A stretch of 26,571 nucleotides of DNA, taken from assembly GCA_902800435.1 (NCBI GenBank), contig CADCEQ010000045.1, forward strand, positions 1 through 26,571, given 5' to 3'. Made by a program: the position numbers and the translations under genes. This DNA is from an uncultured Prevotellaceae bacterium. Lineage in GTDB: Bacteria; Bacteroidota; Bacteroidia; Bacteroidales; Bacteroidaceae. This document shows, in pieces, positions 1 to 7,684 of this stretch. Under the pieces are notes generated by a model. That model made no database searches and was not told the DNA's origin. It worked only from the letters and a program-made list of their open reading frames with translations. The first letter of the stretch is position 1. Each line of letters starts with the position of its first letter.

Positions 1-474
1 CAGGTGGGGTCGGTCAACAAGATCAACCGCATGCTGAGCAAGTTTGAGCAGGAGAACGAGCGCCGCCCGTCGGTAGAGGAAATTTCTCAGGAGATTAATC
101 TGCCCGAGGAGAAGGTCGACGAGGCCATGAGCGCCAACACGCGCCACGTCTCAGTAGACGCTCCCTTTGCCGATGGCGATGAGGGCTCGCTGCTTGATAT
201 ATTGGTGAACGAATCGTCGCCAATGGCTGACCGTCAGCTGGTTATGGAGTCGCTGCAAGCCGAAATTAAGCAAGCCCTGCGCATACTCAACGAGCGTGAG
301 CGCAACGTCATCGAGGCCTTCTTCGGCATCAACGGCCCTGAGCTGACCCTTGAAGAGATAGGCGAAAAATACGGACTGACGCGCGAGCGTGTACGCCAGA
401 TTAAGGAGAAAGCCATCCGCCGGCTGCGCGAGGGTACCAAAAACAAGATGTTAAAGGCATATTTAGGACAATGA
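1..474 (+). CDS. rpoD: RNA polymerase primary sigma factor, C-terminal part (5' truncated by window)
   Basis: The window opens inside this gene in frame at base 1 and reads 157 codons to the stop at 472-474. The visible part covers sigma regions 3 and 4. Region 3 has the SKFEQENERRPS and HVSVDAPF stretches typical of Bacteroidetes RpoD. The region 4.2 helix-turn-helix near the end (LTLEEIGEKYGLTRERVRQI) reads the -35/-33 promoter element. The protein directs core RNA polymerase to housekeeping promoters. A Bacteroidetes RpoD is usually about 285 residues, so roughly 45% is missing to the left. A GTG at base 4 is in frame but is not a credible start, because homology runs through it. The stop overlaps the next start (ATGA), so the genes downstream may be co-transcribed with rpoD. 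Confidence 0.95.
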   Translation, partial: QVGSVNKINRMLSKFEQENERRPSVEEISQEINLPEEKVDEAMSANTRHVSVDAPFADGDEGSLLDILVNESSPMADRQLVMESLQAEIKQALRILNERERNVIEAFFGINGPELTLEEIGEKYGLTRERVRQIKEKAIRRLREGTKNKMLKAYLGQ

Positions 475-959
475 AATTACAACGATACATCGCCATCGCT
501 GCTTTTATCATGGCAGCGATGATTCCAACCACTTCACAGGCTAAAGGCACGGCCCCTCAGAGAGTCTACATGTTCGGCTTTGCCGCCTCGTTCAACGACA
601 CGATTGTACACTTCACCAACATCCAAACCATCGACAGCGTATGGATTGAGGGCAAGACCGGATTCCTGGTAGGCCGTCATTTGTACTCCACCATGCTGCG
701 TGACTATCTGGACAAGAACCAGATGCCATATCGCACCTGCGTGGTGTTCTACAACAAGAACCTGAAGAAGCTGCAGAAGAAGTACATCAAGATGAAGAAA
801 CTCTACCTGGGAACGGGCAAGAAAGTGAAAAATCGCAACAATGTGAAGGATATCGTAGAGAGCGACTTCAGGTTTACTGCCTTCAATTATAATCCGTCAA
901 CCGAAGAAGAGGTAGCAGAAGCAACATCAAAAAAGAAAAAGAAGAAAAGTGGAAAGTAA
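471..959 (+). CDS. Secreted conserved hypothetical protein
   Basis: This is a 162-residue protein with an N-terminal signal peptide: basic MKLQR, a hydrophobic stretch to about residue 20, and a likely cut after SQA at residue 24. No lipobox is present, so a periplasmic location is predicted. The mature part is rich in aromatic and basic residues and ends in a lysine run (KKKKKKSGK). I do not recognise a domain; the FGFAASFNDT and FTNIQTIDS stretches look like a conserved Bacteroidales family of unknown function. The start overlaps the rpoD stop by four bases, and the 3' end overlaps the following GTG start, so it is translationally coupled on both sides. The linkage to rpoD may simply be positional conservation. 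No catalytic motif can be seen. Confidence 0.8.
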   Translation: MKLQRYIAIAAFIMAAMIPTTSQAKGTAPQRVYMFGFAASFNDTIVHFTNIQTIDSVWIEGKTGFLVGRHLYSTMLRDYLDKNQMPYRTCVVFYNKNLKKLQKKYIKMKKLYLGTGKKVKNRNNVKDIVESDFRFTAFNYNPSTEEEVAEATSKKKKKKSGK

Positions 960-1833
960 CACATTCAAGATAGCCGACTTCAACATCAGGATATTGTTCG
1001 AGGATTCCAAGAAGAACGGTATGTGGCTGCTGCCGTCGTTCGACAACTTCAAGTCAAGCGAACAGACTGACGACTACTTCTTCACACTCACCGTCGACGA
1101 CTCGATGCGCCCCTCGAAAGATAGGAAACTCGTCAGGAAGTTCGACACCGGCAACGGCGACACGCTGGTCTACCAGCTCCCTGACGGCGGCTACCAGTAC
1201 CTCATACGCGACGTCTACAACCGCGACTGCTGCCTGCTCATTACCAACGAGCACTTCACCGACTGCCGCTGTGCACTGAACGGCGACTGGACGATGCGCT
1301 CCTTCGGTCTGAACGACGCGCTGATGCTCATCTTCGCCTTTGCAGGAAGTTTCCGGCAGACGATGCTTATACATGCCTCGTGCATTATGTATGATGGTAA
1401 AGGCTATCCCTTCACCGCCCAGAGCGGTACGGGAAAGAGCACGCATACATCGCTCTGGCTGAAACACATCGAGGGGGCCGAACTGCTGAACGACGACAAC
1501 CCCATCATCCGCATCCTCGACGATGGACTGCCCTACATCTACGGTTCGCCCTGGAGCGGCAAGACGCCCTGCTACCGCAACCGGCGTGCCCGCTTGGGAG
1601 CCGTCACCCGCATCGACCGTGCCCCGCAGAACAGTATTGAGCGGCTCGCTCCCATTCAGGCCTTTGCCTCGCTGCTGCCCGCCTGCTCGTCGATGAAATG
1701 GGACCCTGCCATCTACCGCAACCTCTGCGATGCCGTTACCCGTGTCATCGAGACAACCCCTGTCTACACCCTCCACTGTCTGCCCGACGAAGAGGCCGCC
1801 CGGCTGAGTTTCTCTACGCTTACTAAAGAATAA
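949..1833 (+). CDS. HPr-kinase-like P-loop protein (serine kinase family)
   Basis: This 294-residue protein uses a GTG start that overlaps the previous gene by 11 bases. The C-terminal half resembles the HPr kinase C-terminal domain: LIHAS at 140-144, Walker A AQSGTGKST at 157-165, an LLNDDNP acidic motif at about 179-185 and GSPWSGK at 199-205. The N-terminal 130 residues are a separate region of unknown role. HPr itself is not encoded nearby. In several bacteria proteins of this shape sit in peptide-modification clusters next to PqqD-like carriers, and some lasso-peptide clusters have related kinases that phosphorylate the peptide C-terminus. The S24/S26-like and PqqD-like genes that follow fit that setting. 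The substrate is unknown. It is not the canonical HprK of carbon catabolite control, which has a different N-domain. Confidence 0.82.
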   Translation: MESNTFKIADFNIRILFEDSKKNGMWLLPSFDNFKSSEQTDDYFFTLTVDDSMRPSKDRKLVRKFDTGNGDTLVYQLPDGGYQYLIRDVYNRDCCLLITNEHFTDCRCALNGDWTMRSFGLNDALMLIFAFAGSFRQTMLIHASCIMYDGKGYPFTAQSGTGKSTHTSLWLKHIEGAELLNDDNPIIRILDDGLPYIYGSPWSGKTPCYRNRRARLGAVTRIDRAPQNSIERLAPIQAFASLLPACSSMKWDPAIYRNLCDAVTRVIETTPVYTLHCLPDEEAARLSFSTLTKE

Positions 1834-1837
1834 GACA

Positions 1838-2314
1838 ATGAAGAGCGATATAAAGACCATACAGATGGCCAACGCCGTGCTGCTGCCCGAGGTCGTCAGA
1901 CTACTGGAGGAGGGCCATACCGTTACCCTACCCCTGCGCGGCTACAGCATGCGTCCCTTCTTAGAGAACGGGCGCGATAAAGCCCTGCTGCGCAAGCCTG
2001 AAAGCATCAATGTTGGCGATGCCGTGTTGGCAGAGATTGCGCCCAAGCACTTCGTGCTCCACCGCATCGTCAGCATCAAAGGCGACCACGTCACCCTGCG
2101 CGGCGACGGCAATCTCGGCGTCGAGCACTGCCGGCTCGGCGATGTCAAGGCCACAGCTGTCGGATTCTATCGCAAAGGCCGTGAACAGCTCTACAGCACC
2201 GACGGTCGCAAGTGGCGCATCTACTCATGGGTGTGGACACGCCTGCTGCCCCTGCGCCGCTACCTGCTCTTCGCCATGCACCCGCACGTGCCCAACCGAT
2301 TCAAGAAGAAATAA
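1838..2314 (+). CDS. S24/S26 (LexA/signal-peptidase-like) family protein
   Basis: This 158-residue protein starts four bases after the kinase stop. It has the serine motif GYSMRPFL (Ser37), followed by a beta-rich core with HFVLHRIVSI (His75) and GDG (RGDGN). In the SipW/ER-type branch of signal peptidases the second catalytic residue is the histidine of an HRI/V motif rather than lysine, and the pattern here fits that branch. There is no clear N-terminal anchor helix; a hydrophobic stretch near the C-terminus (LLPLRRYLLFAM) might associate with membrane. The function is probably cleavage of, or binding to, a small peptide handled by the adjacent PqqD-like protein, but the substrate is not visible. 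It could also be a non-catalytic chaperone-like relative. Confidence 0.75.
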   Translation: MKSDIKTIQMANAVLLPEVVRLLEEGHTVTLPLRGYSMRPFLENGRDKALLRKPESINVGDAVLAEIAPKHFVLHRIVSIKGDHVTLRGDGNLGVEHCRLGDVKATAVGFYRKGREQLYSTDGRKWRIYSWVWTRLLPLRRYLLFAMHPHVPNRFKKK

Positions 2315-2333
2315 AACTAACGAACAAATAACA

Positions 2334-2606
2334 ATGAAGACAAAGAAAGGATTCCACCTACGCAACGTCTGCGGCGAATACGTCATCGTTGCAGAAGGCA
2401 TCGAGAACATCGACTTCTCGAAAATCATCAGTATGAACGAGTCGGCTGCCTACCTCTGGCAGAAAATCGACGGAGCAGACAGCTTCACCGCCGACGACCT
2501 GGCCAACTACCTCTGCGAAGAATACGAGGTTGAGGCCGACAAAGCCAAGGCCGACTCTGAGACGCTTGTCAGCCAATGGCTCGAAGCCGGTATCATTGAA
2601 GAATGA
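2334..2606 (+). CDS. PqqD-family peptide-binding protein
   Basis: This is a 90-residue protein. I place the start at the ATG at 2334 rather than further upstream in the same frame, because upstream codons overlap the S24/S26 gene and only from MKTKKGF does the sequence match the family. PqqD features are FHLRNVCGEYVIV at the N-terminus, the ISMNESAAYLWQKI core (serine/asparagine followed by an aromatic W), and the C-terminal helices with EYEVEADKA and WLEAGIIEE. PqqD-type domains bind leader peptides of ribosomally made peptides and present them to modifying enzymes. Here it is the last gene of a tight group with the HPr-kinase-like and signal-peptidase-like genes and is followed by a hairpin. 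No leader or precursor gene is evident nearby. Confidence 0.85.
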   Translation: MKTKKGFHLRNVCGEYVIVAEGIENIDFSKIISMNESAAYLWQKIDGADSFTADDLANYLCEEYEVEADKAKADSETLVSQWLEAGIIEE

Positions 2607-2626
2607 ATCAAGACATATATGACGGG

Positions 2627-2662
2627 AAGGCCGCCGGAGTTCGTCTCCGACGGCCTTCTTTG
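2627..2662 (+). terminator. Hairpin terminator after the PqqD-like gene, shared by convergent genes
   Basis: Arms AAGGCCGCCGGAG (2627-2639) and CTCCGACGGCCTT (2645-2657) pair with one mismatch around a five-base loop and are followed by CTTTGTTTC. The hairpin lies 20 bases after the PqqD-like stop and directly next to the stop of the convergent S66 gene, so it may serve both strands, with the better T-rich tail on the + strand. Confidence 0.8.
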
Positions 2663-2665
2663 TTT

Positions 2666-3796
2666 CTACTCAGCCTTTCCGGCCAGGAACATTCGAACGG
2701 CTGTAGGTGTTGCGGGAGCAGTAATCTCGGCAGTACTGACAGGCTTCTGGTCGCCATCGATGTTGAACTGCAGGGTGGCTCCGTCGGAGCGCACGTCAAT
2801 GGTGACGTTGGCTCCCATCACCAGAGGAAGGTTCACGTCGCCATGACCGGCGGGGAATCCGCAGAGCACGGGGATATTGTACTGCTTGAGCATGTCGCAG
2901 ATCATGGATTCCACGCTTATCGTCGCACCATTGGCATCCTTGAATTCGGTGCCGCAGTCAGTAAACTCGCCAAGGATGACGCCGCGACAACGGTCGAGCA
3001 CACCGTTCATCTGGAGGATGCGCATCTGACGGTCGATGTTATGCATTGACTCCTCGACCTCCTCAACAAAGAGGATGAGGTCGCACCCCAGAGTAGCATC
3101 GGCCTGCGTGCCGAGGTTAGGCGCAAAGGTGCAGATGTTGCCGCCAACGAGCACACCACTGGCTCGACCCTCGATGTTCTGCTGGTGTGATGGCAGCTCA
3201 TAGCGGGGCACCCGGCCCAACAGCAGGTCGCGCATCAGGGTGCTACTTGCATCAGTGCCGCCCCGTGCCAGGAACGAGCTCATCGTGCCGTGAATACTCA
3301 TCACGCCGGCGCGGCTCCACAGTCCGTGGAGGGTGCTGATGTCGCTGAAGCCTACAATCCACTTCGGCGAGGCTTTCAGCTCGGCGAGTGTCATCTGGTC
3401 GATAAGCTGGATAGAGCCGTAGCCGCCGCGGTTGCAGATGATAGCCTTGACGGCAGGGTCGTTGAGTGCCCATCGTATGTCGCTCACGCGTTCAGCCACT
3501 GTGCCGGCATACTGACCGTCAACCCTTTTGCCAACGTTAGGGCCTATGAGGGGTTTCAGTCCCCACGAGCTCAGCAGGGCGGCCGTCTTCTCCACGTTTT
3601 CCATCGGTGTAAAATACGATGGCGAGATGAGTGCCACTTTGTCGCCAGCCTGCAGGTAGCCGGGCCGCTCGCAGCTGAGCACCACCTGCTGCTTAGGGTT
3701 CGCCACCGCTGTTTCGTCTTCATCGTCCTTACACGATGTCGTCATGATGCCACAGCTCAGCATGGCTGCCGCCATCATCAGCGAAAACTTCTTCAT
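2666..3796 (-). CDS. LD-carboxypeptidase (peptidase family S66), predicted lipoprotein
   Basis: Taken from the MKKFSLMM start this is 376 residues. It has a lipoprotein signal peptide ending in TTSC with Cys22 as the lipidation site, followed by an acidic DDEDE stretch. Family S66 enzymes remove the terminal D-Ala from muropeptide tetrapeptides (L,D-carboxypeptidases) or cleave related amides. Here the nucleophile elbow is NRGGYGS (Ser128), a candidate catalytic Glu is in FVEEVEE (about 245-246), and the histidine is in GFPAGHGDVNLPLVMG (His318), the S66 Ser-Glu-His order and spacing. An ATG two codons upstream (3802) is equally possible; a longer frame to 3841 would bury the signal peptide. 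It lies 66 bases downstream of the S41 lipoprotein on the same strand, probably co-transcribed, and likely acts in the periplasm or at the outer membrane on peptidoglycan fragments. Confidence 0.88.
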   Translation of the reverse strand: MKKFSLMMAAAMLSCGIMTTSCKDDEDETAVANPKQQVVLSCERPGYLQAGDKVALISPSYFTPMENVEKTAALLSSWGLKPLIGPNVGKRVDGQYAGTVAERVSDIRWALNDPAVKAIICNRGGYGSIQLIDQMTLAELKASPKWIVGFSDISTLHGLWSRAGVMSIHGTMSSFLARGGTDASSTLMRDLLLGRVPRYELPSHQQNIEGRASGVLVGGNICTFAPNLGTQADATLGCDLILFVEEVEESMHNIDRQMRILQMNGVLDRCRGVILGEFTDCGTEFKDANGATISVESMICDMLKQYNIPVLCGFPAGHGDVNLPLVMGANVTIDVRSDGATLQFNIDGDQKPVSTAEITAPATPTAVRMFLAGKAE

Positions 3797-3862
3797 ATAC
3801 ATTTCTTTTCTTTCTTTGCCAACGAGCCGAAAATTCGACACGTCTGATTTCGCCCATTATTG

Positions 3863-5755
3863 TTACCGGTTGCCGATGATGCTGCTCAGATTGTCAATAT
3901 CGTAGAAGTTGGAAAAGTTGGCGACGGGGAACTCCTGCCAGGTAAAATCGGGTCCGAGGGCAATGGGAACCTGCGGGACGACACCACCGTCGATGTTCTG
4001 TCCCTGCTTGTTAATGAGGCGTCCACGGGCAGAGGAAATGCCGTATTTTATCCCTTCTGCTGTACGATAAGTGCCTACTGCGCAACTGCCGCCGCCACTC
4101 TTTTCACCGACGACGAGCAACCCGGCATCCTGACAGAGTGAAGGGAACAGGTTGCCGCAAGAGAAGGATATACGACTGGGCAGAATGCTGAAGTTCAGGT
4201 CGTAGTGTACATCGTTGTCGCGGTCGTCGAACTTCCCGTCAAAATTGCGGTCCACGTCGTAGTACCATGTCGTCTGCTGTCCCGTCAGCACGTTTAAGCA
4301 ACGGCAGAGGCTCTCACCATACATGAGCGATGTCATAGCCACGACCACGTCGAGCGAACCGCCGGTGTTCAGGGTCAGGTCGATGACGAGGTTCTTCACT
4401 TCAGGGTCTTCGTCAGCCTTCTTCAGGGCATCGAGGAAGACAACCAGATCGTCGTTCCCTGTATTTTCCAGAGTGGGCAGCGGGCCTGAGCCGGCATAGA
4501 ATTTATTCCAAGCCTCAAAGTTGATTCGGTTAAACGAATCGAAATGGCAAATGGCGGTATTACCTTTCTTACGGTAGGTGACAACTGGGGCATTGCCATC
4601 GCCTTCATCGTCGTCGTCATCGCCATCATCGTCGGAGCCAACAGAGTCGCCATAGAAGGATGAACGCAGGTGTTTGTTAGCGTAATAAACACCACCTCCC
4701 TCCACTTGGCTGTTAAAGTAATTCTCATTGTAAAACTCGGCGAGTGAGGGATATGTGTCGCCAAAGGTGCTGCCTTCGGCCGAAATCAGCGACTCAGAAG
4801 TCCAGAAGTTGGTATGGCCACCATCGTTGAAGTAGGCGTTCAGCATTTCGAGACCATAAGCATATTCCGTCATGTCGGTCGACAGCAGCAGCTGCTTGAC
4901 CTGCTGGCCATCGGCGGTAGAGGCGAGTACCTTGTCGAGACCTTCTTGATAGTTCATGCGCTCGATGGGGGCTCGTCCCGGAAAACCGTAGAAGTGGTCA
5001 AGGACGAAACAAAGCTCACCATAGCTGTAAGCAGCCATATCGGCCGTGCGGGTGCCGGCCTGCATGATGCTTTGGGTCGTGAAGTCAGGGGCTAAGGCTT
5101 CGATGCCCTGGCTGTCATCATCGCACTTGGCCACCACCACCTTCTTGCCGTTACAGGCAGCGTTGTGATAAGTCAGGTCGGCATAGAGGTCGGCAAGCGT
5201 CGTGAAGGGGAAGTACACGGCCGTGTCGTCGCCCCTCAGGTCGATGGCGTACTTGCCAAAGTCGAAGGTGACTGCCGACGATCCTCCGGTCAGCGTCTGG
5301 TGGTTGTAGCGCACAAACGGTCCACCGTCATAATAGACGTTGTCCATACCTGGCTGCAGAAGGTCCATCAGGTTGGTGAAGGCCATGTAGTCGTCGAAGA
5401 TCATCGTGTCGTTCGTGGTGTTGACGGTGGCGTTGCCCCCAGCGTTCTGCAACCGATACAGGCCGTCGCCAGTCTTCGTTACGCTAACGGTAGTCCCCGG
5501 CTTCACCACACTCTGGAAGTCGGCCACAGAGATATAGGGTACTGAAGGCATGTCGTTGTAAAAGCGCACGTTGACGGTGCCGCTGGCCTCGCCATAGCGG
5601 TTTACTGGCAACTGCTTCGTCGTAAAAGCCGTCTGTTCGCCCGGATTAACGGGCGTGACGGGATTGTCAACTGAATCGACACACGAAGTGAGTGTCACTA
5701 CTTGAAGGCCGCAGGTTAGGATGACGGCAAGCATCCAAAGTCTAGATGTTTTCAT
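3863..5755 (-). CDS. S41-family (C-terminal processing peptidase-like) lipoprotein
   Basis: This is a 630-residue protein with a lipoprotein signal and LTSC lipobox (Cys25), so it should be surface or periplasmic and membrane-anchored. Residues 40-370 form a Bacteroidetes-specific N-terminal region with GGHTNFW near 312-318. The C-terminal part from about 395 resembles the S41 catalytic core: NLVIDLTLNTGGSLD (456-469), the serine region ISFSCGNLF with Ser532 as likely nucleophile, and LLVVGEKSGGGSC (546-558). A low-complexity acidic linker at 374-387 (DDDGDDDDDEGDG) separates the halves. Residues 502-513 (DRNFDGKFDDRD) match a dockerin/EF-hand-like calcium loop inserted in the catalytic part. 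No PDZ domain is obvious. The likely role is processing of envelope proteins; the substrate is unknown. The next gene downstream is the S66 lipoprotein. Confidence 0.82.
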   Translation of the reverse strand: MKTSRLWMLAVILTCGLQVVTLTSCVDSVDNPVTPVNPGEQTAFTTKQLPVNRYGEASGTVNVRFYNDMPSVPYISVADFQSVVKPGTTVSVTKTGDGLYRLQNAGGNATVNTTNDTMIFDDYMAFTNLMDLLQPGMDNVYYDGGPFVRYNHQTLTGGSSAVTFDFGKYAIDLRGDDTAVYFPFTTLADLYADLTYHNAACNGKKVVVAKCDDDSQGIEALAPDFTTQSIMQAGTRTADMAAYSYGELCFVLDHFYGFPGRAPIERMNYQEGLDKVLASTADGQQVKQLLLSTDMTEYAYGLEMLNAYFNDGGHTNFWTSESLISAEGSTFGDTYPSLAEFYNENYFNSQVEGGGVYYANKHLRSSFYGDSVGSDDDGDDDDDEGDGNAPVVTYRKKGNTAICHFDSFNRINFEAWNKFYAGSGPLPTLENTGNDDLVVFLDALKKADEDPEVKNLVIDLTLNTGGSLDVVVAMTSLMYGESLCRCLNVLTGQQTTWYYDVDRNFDGKFDDRDNDVHYDLNFSILPSRISFSCGNLFPSLCQDAGLLVVGEKSGGGSCAVGTYRTAEGIKYGISSARGRLINKQGQNIDGGVVPQVPIALGPDFTWQEFPVANFSNFYDIDNLSSIIGNR

Positions 5756-5770
5756 TGCTTTACAAATTAA

Positions 5771-5818
5771 GGGAGTTAACGAGAGAAAAACAAAAACCGA
5801 TACCTCCCGTTAACTCCC
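5771..5818 (-). promoter_or_regulatory. Inverted repeat between phosphohexomutase and S41 genes
   Basis: Perfect 11-base arms GGGAGTTAACG (5771-5781) and CGTTAACTCCC (5808-5818) enclose a 26-base spacer that reads T-rich on the minus strand. It lies 19 bases past the mutase stop and 15 bases before the S41 start. It could attenuate readthrough or be a protein-binding operator; there is no T-tract after the stem, so it is not a textbook terminator. Confidence 0.6.
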
Positions 5819-5837
5819 AATTAAGTCTTCTTGATTA

Positions 5838-7583
5838 TCAGAGATTCAGGCTCTTCTTGATGGCCTCAATCTTCTCCTCAGCAGCCTTCGTGCAGCGCTC
5901 GTAGCAGCCGGCGCACTTGAAGGTGGGGTCTTTGACCTCGGTGTAGAACTTAATCTTAGGCTCGGTGCCAGAGGGGCGCACAGAAACCTTCGTGCCGTCT
6001 TCGCAGAACCACTGGAGCACGTTCGACGTGTCGGGCATGTCGAGCTTACCCTTGTTGCCCTGAGCGTCGCACCACTCGAGCGTCTTGTAGTCCTTCCACA
6101 GGCAGACCTTCGAGCCACCCAACTCCTTCGGCGGGTTCTCGCGGAAGTTGGTCATCATCTGCTTGATCTCGTCGGCACCGGTCTTGCCCGGACGTACGAC
6201 GTTAATCGTCACCTCCTTCGAGAATCCGTACTCGGCGTAGATATCCATGAGCAGGTCGTAGAGCGTCTTGCCGTTGTCGCGTGCCCAGGCGGCAATCTCG
6301 CAGATCAGGCAGATGCTGGCGGGGGAGTCCTTGTCGCGCACCTTGTCGAACGGCAGGAATCCAAACGACTCCTCGCCGCCGCCGATGTACTTCTTCACAC
6401 CTTCGTTGACGCGAATCTCGTTGGCAATCCACTTGAAGCCGGTGTAGCAGTCCTTCAGCTCGACGCCGTTCTTCTCAGCAATCTTGGCAATGACCTCGGT
6501 GGTGACGATGGTCTTCACGAGGAATTCGTTGCCCTTCAGCTGGCCGAGTTTCTTCTTGTTGGCGATGATGTACCAGCAGAACATCATGCAGGTCTGGTTG
6601 CCGTTCAGAATCTCCCACTCGCCCTTGGCGTTGCGGCAGACGATGGCCAGACGGTCGGCATCGGGGTCGCTGGCAATGACGAGGTCGGCGTTGAGCTTTG
6701 TGCCAAGCTTCATGCCAAGCGTCATAGCCTCGGCATTCTCAGGATTGGGGCTGACAACGGTGGGGAAGTTGCCGTCGATGACCATCTGCTCGGGCACCAC
6801 GTGGATGTTCTGGAAGCCCCATGAGCGCAGGGCCATCGGGATGATGACGCGGCCCGTGCCATGCATGGGCGAATAGACGATGTTGAGGTCCTTCTGGCGC
6901 AGGATGACGTCCTGGTCGACCATTGCCTCCTTGACAGCCTGGATGTAGTCCCAGTCCATCTCACCGCCGATGGGGATGATGAGGTCCTTGTTGCCCTCGA
7001 ACTTCACGTCGCCGATCTTCACCTTGTTCACCTCGTCGATGATACCCTTGTCGTGGGGAGCCAGCACCTGTGCACCGTCGTCCCAGTAGGCCTTGTAGCC
7101 GTTATACTCGCGGGGATTGTGCGATGCCGTCACGTTGACGCCGGCCTGGCAGCCGAGCTGACGGATGGCGAACGAAATCTCGGGCGTCGGGCGCAGGCTC
7201 TCAAACAGATAGACCTTGATGCCGTTGGCCGAGAAGATGTCGGCAACGCTTTCGGCAAACATGCGGCCGTTGTTGCGGCAGTCGTGGCCGACGACCACAG
7301 CGGGCTGGATGTCGGGGAAAGCCTTGTTGATGTAGTTGGCAAAGCCCTGCGTGGCCATGCCCACGATGTACTTGTTCATACGGTTAGTACCGGCACCCAT
7401 GATGCCGCGCAGACCACCCGTACCGAACTCTAGGTTCTGGTAGAAGGCGTCGATGAGCGCCGACTTGTCGTCGGCATCGAGCATTGCCTGTACTTCCTTA
7501 CGTGTCTCCTCGTCGAAGGCCGGAGAGAGCCATTCCTTTGCAATTGCCTCGCACTGGGCAATCAGCTGAGCGTTATTTTCCAT
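5838..7583 (-). CDS. Phosphoglucomutase/phosphomannomutase (alpha-D-phosphohexomutase family)
   Basis: With the MENNAQ start the protein is 581 residues, the usual size for Bacteroidetes phospho-sugar mutases. It interconverts hexose-1- and hexose-6-phosphates through a phosphoserine. Motifs in order: FGTGGLRG (53-60), the active-site loop GVNVTASHNPREYNGYK with Ser154, the metal-binding loop ASDPDADRLA, and the sugar-binding loop GGGEESFGFL; the phosphate-binding RPSGTEPKIK loop lies near the C-terminus. All key residues are present. An alternative start nine codons upstream (7610) lacks support and lies close behind the -7 element. A promoter -7 element sits at 7622-7629. The product feeds glucose-1-P or mannose-1-P into glycogen or nucleotide-sugar synthesis. 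Which sugar is preferred cannot be told from sequence. Confidence 0.93.
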   Translation of the reverse strand: MENNAQLIAQCEAIAKEWLSPAFDEETRKEVQAMLDADDKSALIDAFYQNLEFGTGGLRGIMGAGTNRMNKYIVGMATQGFANYINKAFPDIQPAVVVGHDCRNNGRMFAESVADIFSANGIKVYLFESLRPTPEISFAIRQLGCQAGVNVTASHNPREYNGYKAYWDDGAQVLAPHDKGIIDEVNKVKIGDVKFEGNKDLIIPIGGEMDWDYIQAVKEAMVDQDVILRQKDLNIVYSPMHGTGRVIIPMALRSWGFQNIHVVPEQMVIDGNFPTVVSPNPENAEAMTLGMKLGTKLNADLVIASDPDADRLAIVCRNAKGEWEILNGNQTCMMFCWYIIANKKKLGQLKGNEFLVKTIVTTEVIAKIAEKNGVELKDCYTGFKWIANEIRVNEGVKKYIGGGEESFGFLPFDKVRDKDSPASICLICEIAAWARDNGKTLYDLLMDIYAEYGFSKEVTINVVRPGKTGADEIKQMMTNFRENPPKELGGSKVCLWKDYKTLEWCDAQGNKGKLDMPDTSNVLQWFCEDGTKVSVRPSGTEPKIKFYTEVKDPTFKCAGCYERCTKAAEEKIEAIKKSLNL

Positions 7584-7621
7584 AATTCGTTTAAGTTTTA
7601 GATTAGTCAAACTTCGATTGA

Positions 7622-7629
7622 CAAAGATA
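7622..7629 (-). promoter_or_regulatory. Promoter -7 element (TATCTTTG) for the phosphohexomutase
   Basis: Read on the minus strand the sequence is TATCTTTG, a match to the Bacteroidetes TAnnTTTG element, 38 bases before the chosen start codon. No well-spaced TTTG -33 element is evident. A perfect palindrome CCCTATAGGG at 7650-7659 lies just upstream. Confidence 0.6.
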
Positions 7630-7684
7630 CGAAAACTTCTTCAAACCACCCCTATAGGGCGCTTTGATTTATGCTTATTTAACA

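Noticed and set aside
949..1833. Assignment as canonical HprK of carbon catabolite repression
   Set aside because: The N-terminal half differs, no ptsH-like gene is near, and the PqqD-like and S24/S26-like neighbours point to a different role.
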